Origin: Brassica napus
Lineage: Eukaryota; Streptophyta; Magnoliopsida; Brassicales; Brassicaceae
Assembly (NCBI RefSeq): GCF_020379485.1
Contig: NC_063439.1
Coordinates: 8,348,466-8,412,465 of the forward strand
Length of the DNA stretch: 64,000 nucleotides
Direction: 5' to 3'
Below the pieces are notes generated by a model. It was not told the DNA's origin. It searched no databases and saw only the letters and a program-made list of their open reading frames with translations. Shown here piece after piece: positions 46,735 through 55,680 of this stretch. Made by a program: the position numbers and the translations under genes. Position 1 is the stretch's first letter; each line of letters opens with the position of its first letter.

Positions 46735-47545
46735 ACGTTTCGGCGGGAAAATACATTTTTCCAGTTTTGGCGGGAAAATACATTTTCCGGTTTTGGCGGG
46801 AAAATACAGTTTTTCGGTTTTGGCGGGAAAATGCGATTTTCTGGTTTTGGCGGGAAAATACATTTTTCCGGTTTTGGTGGAAAAATACAGTTTTTCCGGT
46901 TTTGGTGGGAAAATACAGTTTTCCGGTCTTGGCGGAAAAATGCGCTTTTCTGGTTTTGGCGGAAAAATACATTTTTTCCGGTTTTAGCGGGAAAATACAT
47001 TTTTCCGGTTTTGGCGGGAAAATACATTTTCCGGTTTTGGCGAGAAAATGCGTTTTTCCGGTTTTAGCGGGAAAATGCATTTTTCCGGTTTTAGCGGGAA
47101 AATACGTTTTCCGATTTTAGCGAGAAAATACGTTTTTCCGGTTTTAATGGGAAAATTTCATTTTCCGGTTTTGGCGGTAAAATTATGTTTTCCGGTTTTG
47201 GCGGGAAAATTCTGTTTTTCGGTTTTGGCGGGAAAATTGTGTTTTTCGGTTTTGGCGAGAAAATGCATTTTTTCCGGTTTTGACGGGAAAATGCTTTTTG
47301 CGGTTTTGGCTGGAAAATGCTTTTTGGAGTTTAGGCAGGAATATGCGTTTTTTGGGTTTTGGCGGGAAATTGTGCTTTTTCGGTTTTGGTCGAAAAGTGT
47401 GGTTTTACTAGTTTAGCTGAAAAATGTGTTTTTATGAAAATGTGTGTTTTATGTTTTTTAGCGGAAAAACGCATCTTGCGGTTTTGACGGAAAAGTATGT
47501 TTTTCAGTTTTTGCGAGAAAATGCATTTTTTGGTTATAACGGAAA
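46735..47545. repeat. Tandem array of about 29 E2F-site-like units
   Basis: Unit of 26-28 bp, consensus about CGGTTTTGGCGGGAAAATACATTTT cut into two parts: CGGTTTTGGCGGG and AAAATACATTTTTC. Around eight units in the left two thirds contain the exact decamer TTGGCGGGAA, which fits the E2F/DP consensus TTSSCGSSAA; the rest are one or two bases off. Degeneracy increases rightwards. Because many units are 27 bp, open reading frames run through both strands (repeats like FPAKTGK and WRENTVFRF); I regard these as by-products, not genes. Confidence 0.9.
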
Positions 47546-47678
47546 AATGTATATGCAAAAAAATAGAATTGACGGTTTGAAAATAATATTTTGATTTTAA
47601 AAGATGATTTTTGTCATTTATCGTTTTGGACTGAACTAGATGCATCTGCATCCAGATGCACCATCAAAACTTACCTTC

Positions 47679-48582
47679 TTTTTTTTTTCCGTCTAGATAA
47701 TTTTTTATTTAAAGAAACGGGCCAAGCCCAGAGTACATAGCCCGAGGCCCAGATACAATCAAAAGGCAACAGGCCCGAAACAATACAGCCGAACCCATTA
47801 ACGGGCCGTCGGCCCAACCATTTATATCCCAAACGACGTCGACCGAACCATGCAACAAGGAGGCTGGCATCTGAACATGTGTGAGCATCTACACCCTCAG
47901 GACGACACGCGTCGCAACCGCCTTGACTTGAACGTCTCCGCCTCAAATCGCCACCGGAACCACATCACCGCCACTTCCTTTCGTCGGAGCTCAGAATCTG
48001 GAGCGCCTCCGTCGAAACCATCTCTGTTCTTCTCTTCATCTACTCGTCGGAGAGCATCATCGCTCTTCGAGAGCTCCTCCGACAAGACCCAACCTCCCAC
48101 ACAAAGGACACGCAAGAACAACCAACCAGATCCAAAATCGAATCCCAAAAACCTAAAAACCGCAACGATATACCTAAAGCCGACGACGCAAAGCTATGAT
48201 AGCCTTCACCACCCGGAGACTAGAACCGACGACGGCGAAACTGAAGAAGCTTCCACCTCGCGGAGACAAGAGCCGGCGGCGGCGAAGCTGTGGAAGCCTC
48301 CACCTCCCAGAATCAGAACACAAACAACTATCGTCTTCACCGCGCCAACCCTCCAAGCCACCGCGTCTTCACTCCAAGATCAGAACCACCACGGAAGGTG
48401 GTTGGCCAGAGCTAAGACAAGGCGGACACTGGAGGAGACGAAGAGGAGACAACTCCGGACCAATTAAGCTGAAGGACGACGGGCTCCGGCGTCGGCACGC
48501 ACGCTCACGCGCCGGCCGAACACCGAAACCAACTGAGATCTACTTTCTCTCTCTTACTCTCTTTCTCTCACCGTACAAACTT
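47679..48582 (-). mobile_element. Retroposed non-LTR insert with poly(A) and 16-bp target duplication
   Basis: It is bounded by the direct repeat ATCAAAACTTACCTTC (47663-47678 and 48583-48598). The left side begins with a T-run, i.e. a poly(A) tail on the minus strand, so this is target-primed insertion. The body is much richer in GC than its surroundings, with GGGCC-type motifs (47725-47830) and many CCGNCG triplets. Open frames occur on both strands (for example 47850-48467), but none shows a known domain. Possibly a LINE 5' region joined to its 3' end, or a processed transcript. Confidence 0.75.
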
Positions 48583-48740
48583 ATCAAAACTTACCTTCAT
48601 TTGGAAGAGAATTTGAGATGAGTTTTTAAAAGTTCAGCTAGGTGATCCATCTGGATGTAGCATTATAATGCACAAAATGAACATCAATTTGCATCTTCAC
48701 CCAGATGGATCACCTGGGTGAGCAAACGAACACGGCCTCA

Positions 48741-49256
48741 CCATATTTTCATTTTCATCTACTCTAAAAAATCTCTACGAAGCTATTTTATCTAAGAGAA
48801 GGACAGTTGTCATCGGCTACAAAGCTAATGTTATCAAAGCTCAAAAATTTACGTGAAACATGAGAGTATCAACAATATAAAACATTTGTTGTAGCTTTTA
48901 ATTAATTAAAATAGGAAACAAAATTTTGAGGGGCTATATTAAAGCGCCAATGCATGCCTTTTAATATATAAGGGATGCTGTTACTTGTTAGTTGTGTTGC
49001 TCTCGACGGAATCAAATCAATCAATGGCAAACAAAACTCTATATAACCGAATAATAATTCGGGGACGATTCAGTTTTGGTGGGTTAGGTAAGTTAAGTCC
49101 GGTTTAATTTCACATGCCGACTAACCGCCAGCAATTACTGAATCGATCAAACCATTGTTGACATAAGTTTGGTTTCCTTGTCTCTCCCAAATCTTCAAAC
49201 AGCTTTGTCTCTTTGCGATCAGATCTCACCGGAGACGCACAAATTCGCGAAGAGCG
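48741..49256 (+). promoter_or_regulatory. Upstream region of the V-ATPase subunit c gene
   Basis: About 500 bp between the Harbinger-like element and the start codon. The final 90 bp are rich in CTCTC and likely form the 5'UTR. No TATA box at a convincing place. No coding sequence. Confidence 0.4.
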
Positions 49257-49910
49257 ATGGCTTCAGGTTTCAGCGGCGATGAAACTGCTCCCTTCTTCGG
49301 ATTCCTCGGCGCCGCCGCCGCTCTCGTTTTCTCCTGTAACTTCAAATTCTCCAATTCCTTGTTTTGAATCAATGATTCAGTTTTGATCTCATCCGATCCG
49401 ATCCAATTGTTTCCAGGTATGGGAGCAGCGTACGGGACAGCTAAGAGCGGGGTTGGTGTGGCGTCGATGGGTGTGATGAGACCAGAGCTTGTAATGAAAT
49501 CGATAGTTCCGGTGGTTATGGCTGGTGTGTTAGGTATTTACGGTCTGATCATAGCTGTCATCATCAGTACTGGAATCAACCCAAAGGCCAAGTCTTACTA
49601 TCTCTTCGATGGCTATGCTCATCTCTCTTCCGGTTTAGCTTGTGGTCTCGCCGGTCTCTCCGCCGGTATGGCTATCGGAATCGTCGGCGACGCCGGTGTA
49701 AGGTAACTGAATAACATATGTTACGATGTGTTGCCACTTGGAGAGAAGTGTTTGACTTTGTGATTTGTGTGTTGTAGAGCGAATGCACAACAACCAAAGC
49801 TGTTTGTGGGAATGATTCTGATTCTCATCTTTGCTGAAGCACTTGCGCTGTACGGTCTTATTGTTGGTATCATCCTCTCTTCTCGTGCTGGTCAGTCTAG
49901 AGCCGAGTGA
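49257..49910 (+). CDS. VHA-c: V-type H+-ATPase 16-kDa proteolipid subunit c
   Basis: Three exons, 49257-49335, 49417-49702 and 49778-49910, give 165 residues, the normal length for this subunit. The start [20 protein letters not shown] is typical. Four membrane helices: about 12-32 ([20 protein letters not shown]), 55-75 ([20 protein letters not shown]), 95-115 ([20 protein letters not shown]) and 132-152 ([20 protein letters not shown]). The proton-carrying Glu is in [10 protein letters not shown] (about residue 142). The proteolipid ring sits in the V0 sector of vacuolar and endosomal membranes and carries H+ during ATP-driven acidification. All splice sites are GT-AG with matching phase, and the frame is intact. 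By position it is the At1g19910 (AVA-P2) counterpart. Confidence 0.97.
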
Positions 49911-50286
49911 AACCAGAACGTCTCTGTTCTTATGTGCTAAATCCTTGTAATGTTTTTAGATATGTTTTCACTTCCGATACTCATGGCATTGCGAGTTTTT
50001 TGATTTTCTCATGAATAACAAGCAAAAATCATTTGCATTTGGTTCTAAATGTTTATTTCATTTGCTCACTTTATTGAATACATCCATAAGATGATTCAGT
50101 GATTTTGGTTAGTGTTCTTGATATTGTTATGTCTAATTCGACTTCAAACAAAATTTGAGCTTTTCAATCCGTTCGATGTTATTTGGATTTAAACTTTTCG
50201 TGTATCGATTAATGAGGTTGGAATGTTGTATGCTTGTTATGTTTTTCCAATGTCAGTTAACCATCATCGCACTGAATGTTCAGAAA

Positions 50287-50358
50287 TCCGTTGTAGTCTA
50301 GCTGGTCAGGATACTCGGCTCTCACCCGAGAGACCTGGGTTCGAGTCCCGGCAACGGA
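50287..50358 (+). tRNA. trnE: tRNA-Glu (CTC)
   Basis: 72 nt with a seven-pair acceptor stem (TCCGTTG/CAACGGA), D arm TAGTCTAGCTGGTCAGGATA, anticodon stem CTCGG/CCGAG with loop CTCTCAC (anticodon CTC) and T arm with GGTTCGAGTCC. No CCA is encoded, as expected in a nuclear gene. A T-run (TCTTTTTTC) just downstream is the Pol III terminator. Confidence 0.95.
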
Positions 50359-50566
50359 GTCTTTTTTCTAATTTCCTTTTTGTGCTGCTGGCCATAAAAA
50401 TACTCCATGAGGCCAGTCACATTCAAATTCATCAGCAAGAACACATTATTCAAGATTATTATTTGGTTTTGGAAAACATTGGTGACTTTTCACAAGACAA
50501 AAATAGGTAAGCTTAAAATGAAGGGCTGAACTGGTGAAACACAAGCCGGCAGCCACCACGGACAAC

Positions 50567-53566
50567 TCAAACAACGGCTTGTTGTTGTTTAGATGATTCA
50601 TCACTTTCTTGCAAGCTCTCATAGTATTTGACAAGAACATTCCATCCACTCGGACACATAAACCCATCTGGTGGACTCTCTCCTGTTCTTGCATACGTTC
50701 TCATCTGTTAACCAAAACCGGTGAAAAACTCAGCTTGTAAACTGGATCCTTTTCTTACAACTCAAAACTGTCCCTAGTTATTATTACCTTAGTTCCAGAA
50801 ATGAAAAGAAACTCTTTTGTGCGAGAGGGATCGAAAAACGCCATCTTCTTCTCAACTGTATCGTAAGCTGCAACCTGAAGGATACAAAAGCACCATATTA
50901 TGATAATCAACAAACTTCAGTTGCTGCATGAAGACAGAAATGACTAAGCATTACCCTAAATGGAAGAATATTTAGTTTCTCAAGTCCAGGAGCCATGCTC
51001 AAGACTTTCTTCCCATGATCAGGATCATACAGATCTCTCTTCTCAGTAGGATGTCCCATTCCCGCTGGATCACGTCCCACAATGTAGAAATTAGCACCTG
51101 CATTAATCCTAGCCTTGGCGTGCCACTGAACTTCTGTTGGACCAGCATAGTGCATCGGTGATGGAAATATCGAGACAATAGTAGTCTCCGGGTCAAGCAC
51201 TCCATCTTCAAGAACCTTAATACATTAAAGACCAAACTGAATTAAAGCCTGTAATAATCTAAAAACAAATTGTTTTATAAGGTTGAGAGTTTCACCTTGC
51301 TATGTTGTTCCATTCTAACATCAAGAGGAACATCATCAGCCTTAGTGAAACCTCCCAAAGGATGAAGCAGCAGAATAGGGTTCTTATAACCCATCTCCAA
51401 AAGCCTTTTACGTGTATCGTTCATTAACAAAGCGTGGCCGTTGTGCACAGGGTTCCTTAGCTGGAATGCAAACACAGCATCCGCTTGACGATTGTCAAAC
51501 TCTTTCCTAAGTTGTTTAGGAGATAGCCTGTAGTGATCAAGCCCATCGTTGTACTTAATAGGCTGGAAAATTTCTAAATCTCCACCGATCAGCCAGTTTC
51601 CAGATGGAGTGATGTGTTCTTCAACATAAGGCAGTCCTGGAGAAGTGGTTCCCCAAGTTCTAGCAATCCTTTCTTCCTTGTTGTGTTTGTATATCTCCAC
51701 ACTGAAATTTTAACAAGCAGAAGATTTAGTAAAAACTGTCAAATAAGCTACACAAATCAACATTAAGGTGTTGATTGTTTGAACTAGTTTTTAGTTTTAG
51801 TTTTTGGTTTTTAGATTTTGGTTTTAGTTTTTAGATTTTGGTTTTTGATTTTTAAGTTTTTATTTTGGTTTTCAGTTTTTGGTTTCTAGCTTTTGGTTTT
51901 GGTTTTTGGTTTTGCAGTATTTTTAGTTTTTTATAAGATGAGTGGACATTCTTTAAACAAAAAATAGCAATAACATATATAGAAATTACAAATAAAATAT
52001 ATCAAAAACAGTGATTGTTAATTAAAAATAAAAATACATTAAAATGTTTTAAAATTATTTTATTTTAAGTATTATATTAGAAAAAAAATAAAAATATCTA
52101 TTAATTATGCAAATTAATATATTAAAATTTTGAAACTATGTATAAATTTTCTTTATAAATTACTTTTATTTTTTTAATCTTGAATTGCTATTTGTATTTT
52201 AAATTACTATGATATTTTTAATTAATAAAACATTTTCTATTTTTTATAATTTTAGTTATTTTAAATGTGTCTAATAATTGTTCTAATTATTCAATAATTT
52301 TATTTATAGAAATAGATAACTAATTCTTTACAATTAGTTATACTATATATAAATATCTAAATTATTTTACAGATATAAAATACAAATAATCATTTATATT
52401 ATTATTTAAATGATATTTTATGTACAAAAAAAATTCATTTTTTCCTTTAAAAACTCACAAAAGTTGGTTTTTGGTTTTTATTCATAAATTGTTTAAAACT
52501 TTAAAAAAACTAGTTTTCCTAAATTTTAGGGAATCTATTTGTTAAAAAACTTGATTGGCAAATCAAATGGTTTTTACAAAAACAAAAACTAAAAGCTAAA
52601 ACTTGATTGGAGAAAAAATGGTTTTTGAGAAAACAAAAACCAAAAACTAAAACAAAAACTAGAAACAATCATCACCTAAAAGACTCTCTCTTTTAACACT
52701 TGAACACAATTAGAGGCGTAATTGCATTGCTTTCTCTAGAAGAAACTTAAAGAGACTACCACAAGTTCTTATACAGCAATCTTATCATCAAATTTTTCTA
52801 TACACTATAGTTACATGTAACCAGTGTTTTAAATATCGGTCTAGGTCGCCTAGTGGGCAAATCGGGTATGAACAAAATGATATTTTTCAAACCGATTTTT
52901 TTAAAATCCGCCTACAATAAACATGTATAAGGTGCCTAATCACCGCCTAGCAATTCTTGAAATTTTGCATGTAACCATTTCTATATATGTAAAAATATAT
53001 ATGCACCTTCTAAGAGAACCGATGACATCTCCTTGAGGGCTAACAAGAGCAACATTCTTAGACACACCGATCTGTTCCTTGGTGTCATCATCAATAGCAA
53101 GAACAATAGGAAGCGACATGTTGACCAGAGACCCATCTTTCAACCTCAGAGAGTTGAAATGCAAACTCTGAAGATACTCGTCTTCTCTCATGAACCCTTT
53201 CAAAGGACTAGCCCATCCTTCGCTGATCACGTGCACCCACTCCAGATCGATCTTCGTCAGCTTCACTTTCGGCATCGTCTCTGACTCAGCCTTCTTCAGC
53301 TTAATCTCAGATTCGGAAACCATTAATTCAACGAGTTCCCCACCGTCTGGGTCAATCAAGGAGCTCTTAACAGTCATCGAAGGAGGAAAGGTGGGAGGTT
53401 GCATTGTCGGGTTGCGTTTATTCACCAAACTGACGAGAGGGTTGTGGTTAAAAGAAGATAAGAACACTAGTTTCAACGGGGTTTGATTTGTGTGAGAGGA
53501 TGGTTTTGAGTTTCTAGGTTGGATGTGAGATTGAGAAAGGTAAGAGGATCTGATCAGAAGAGACAT
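50567..53566 (-). CDS. APS2: ATP sulfurylase, APS2-type
   Basis: Five exons, 53566-53007, 51701-51296, 51215-50955, 50874-50788 and 50704-50567, encode 483 residues with consistent phase. The enzyme makes adenosine 5'-phosphosulfate from ATP and sulfate, the first step of sulfate assimilation. Motifs seen: [19 protein letters not shown] (PUA-like N-terminal domain), [13 protein letters not shown] (the HxxGH nucleotidyl-transfer motif), [12 protein letters not shown] and [10 protein letters not shown]. The start at [10 protein letters not shown] is chosen because it matches Arabidopsis APS2 as I recall it; an in-frame ATG lies 126 bp upstream (53692). The first 50 residues are Ser/Asn/His-rich with few acidic residues, like a plastid transit peptide. 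Met55 and Met64 precede the mature domain and could start a cytosolic form. Intron 1 holds a Harbinger-like MITE. Confidence 0.95.
51769..52676. mobile_element. Harbinger-like MITE in APS2 intron 1
   Basis: Starts GGTGTTGATTGTTTGAACTA and ends ...AGAAACAATCATCACC, giving an inverted GGTGNTGATTGTTT terminus. Flanked by TAA (51766-51768 and 52677-52679), a 3-bp target duplication. The subterminal parts are long low-complexity TTTTTAGTTTT/AAAACTAAAAA runs, inverted relative to each other. 908 bp, non-coding. Splice sites of the intron are unaffected. Confidence 0.75.
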
Positions 53567-54340
53567 TGATCTCGGTGAATAGAGGTCAGCGAGAGAAGTG
53601 GAATGGAGAGAGTGAACAGTGAAGCTGAGATTTGGTTGAACATGATTGGAGGAACAAGAAGAAGACCGAACACTGTGAAAGACATCATCCACACGTTTGC
53701 CACTTTTGTCTCTTCGCTTTTCAGTTGCAGGAATTTTTGGCTTGTGGATGGAATTGCTGCCTTCAGTGTTAAATGTCCTTTTTGCCCTTTATTCTAATGG
53801 GTCCTTAGGGGCCACTGGCTGCAATTTTACTACCAAAACAAATTGGGCTTATGTTATTTTCTTCATCAATTTTACTTACGTAAGCTTGGAGGTTCGGTTC
53901 AGATGATTTGTATTTTAACCAAACAAAAATTGGATTTGATATTAGATTAGTTTGGTTTATGAAAATTATCTGAAGTTTCAGTATATTTTTGGTTAAAAGT
54001 TTCAGTTATTTCGGTTCAAATTTTTCTAGTTTGTTTAGTTACGTTTGAAATTTTGGTTATTTCATTTAGTTCCATTGAAAATTTGGTTAGAACTTTTATG
54101 AATTGGTTTTATTTATAGAAAATGAAAAATAAAATTAGTCAATCACCAAACCAAACTGATAACTATATTTTCTTTTAGACAGAATTCATAATCAAATGAT
54201 TTGAACCAAACCAAAATTTTGGTTCGACAGTTCCGGTCAAAAATCCCAAGCTTACTCACACGTACACACACATTTATAGAATGAAAGCCAGTAAGGTGTT
54301 GAAAGTGTGTAACTCTAATTAAGAGGGCCTTTATAAAACT
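53567..54340. other. Spacer between APS2 and the GH9 gene
   Basis: Contains the APS2 5' leader and promoter (to about 53800). From about 53890 to 54240 it has a low-complexity stretch of repeated GGTT(C/T)GGTT / AACCAAACC sequence with opposite strand bias at its two ends, likely an old foldback element. No gene; the At1g19930-type F-box gene expected here is absent. Confidence 0.5.
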
Positions 54341-55680
54341 CTACATAAAAGATTTTAGTGAGGTAGACGTAGTAACCAAACTAGACAAGAGACCAACCAC
54401 AAGCGCACTGTTGTATGTGCTTGGCTCATTTTGCATAGAGTTGTTCCTTGCGTCTATAAACGTATCGTTCAGAAACGGTCCACCAACAAGTGCACCGTAA
54501 GCTACGTTCGGGTTTGGTTCCTCCGAGTTAAGCCACTCGAATCCGTCTTTGCATCCAGTGTTTGCATCAGCTGGTATCGACGCTCCTCTATGATGCACAT
54601 ACTCTGGATATTTATCACCATAACCCACCAAATAGCTCATTTTCTCTGGATTTTTCCCTAGCATGTAATCAGCCTACAAAGCATAAATCGTGTTAATATA
54701 TGTAAAGAGCTCATGAGTTTAGCACAATGGTTATACTAGTGAACCTGGGATCTGGCGAATTTCCTGAGATCTGAAGGTTTAAAGGATGTGTCACCACAAG
54801 CTAGGTTTTCAATGCCGGATGTGAGCATGTAGTCACTGTAGAGTGTGGCTAAAAATGATGAAGACACAGGTTGTTGCAGTGCATTCCATTCAGCAACCCA
54901 TATAAGACCACCTATAACAAAAAAAAATTATATGAAATTGTAGCATAAGTGAATGTATAGTTTAATATCAGGTGTAAGAAATTGTATCTACCCTCAGTTC
55001 TACTAGATGTAGCTGTTGGGGAGCTTGGTATAAGCCCACACATGACAGCTTCTGCTGTTTCTTTATAACCTTGAAGTCCTTTGCTTCCTGATAAGTCTTT
55101 TTTGAAGAATGTCAATCTTGATAATAGTATCTGCAATGTTAATATATAACTCAGTAAATGGTATTATTAAACAAGACAAGAACATGATCCATGATTTTGT
55201 AACTTGTAACCTGTGTTCCTGGAAGCTTGTTGTCCCAACTAAACCATGAAGGACTTCCAAAATTACCAAACTCGTCACCATTTTTAGACACAAAGTCAAG
55301 GTACGTTTTGTCCTCTGTGGCATGGTACAACCAAGAAGCTGCCCAAAGAAGCTCATCTCCGTATCCAGTTGAGTTGTAATAACTCTGAACCTTAGGTATG
55401 TTGACACTGTAAGATCCCCTGTGGTTATCCGCGAAACCGAACAACTGCTTGGCGTGTTTCAGAAGCGTGCTTGAATATTTAGGATCACTTTGCTTGAAGA
55501 CTAAAGATGCAGCAGCCATGGCGCGCAGCTGCCGTTTCAGCAGCAACCTCAGTCCCTGGAGTCTCTGTATCAATCTTGGTGAGAGTTCTCTTCGTAGACA
55601 TTGTTTCCGGCCTATCCCAACATTTATGATCAGTCTCCGGATCTCCAACCTTCAGACATTGCATAAACATTTAATAAGAA

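Larger units (their letters stand above)
46543..48737. mobile_element. PIF/Harbinger-like element with nested cargo
   Basis: Terminal inverted repeats GGCCCTGTTCATTTG and, from the right, GGCCGTGTTCGTTTG. A 3-bp target duplication TCA (46540-46542 and 48738-48740) fits PIF/Harbinger. Subterminal repeats built on CATCCAGATG(CTCC) occur near both ends. No transposase is seen. It carries the E2F-like tandem array (46735-47545) and a retroposed insert (47679-48582); the insert's target copies lie inside this element, so it arrived later. Confidence 0.75.

Noticed and set aside
46735..47545. Regularly spaced repeats resembling a CRISPR array
   Set aside because: There are no unique spacers between repeats, the genome is a plant nuclear one, and the units are contiguous and degenerate.
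46668..47651. Long open frames on both strands encoding repetitive peptides such as FPAKTGK and WRENTVFRF
   Set aside because: They follow from a tandem repeat whose unit is often 27 bp; every frame lacking a stop in one unit stays open. No start context, no known domain.
47850..48467. 205-codon plus-strand frame as a gene
   Set aside because: It lies within a retroposed insert on the opposite strand, is Arg/Thr/Pro-rich because of GC-rich composition, and has no recognisable domain.
53567..53692. Upstream ATG at 53692 as the APS2 start
   Set aside because: The extension (MDDVFHSVRSS...) is not part of the family as I know it, and [10 protein letters not shown] matches the Arabidopsis start. 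I kept it only as a possible alternative.
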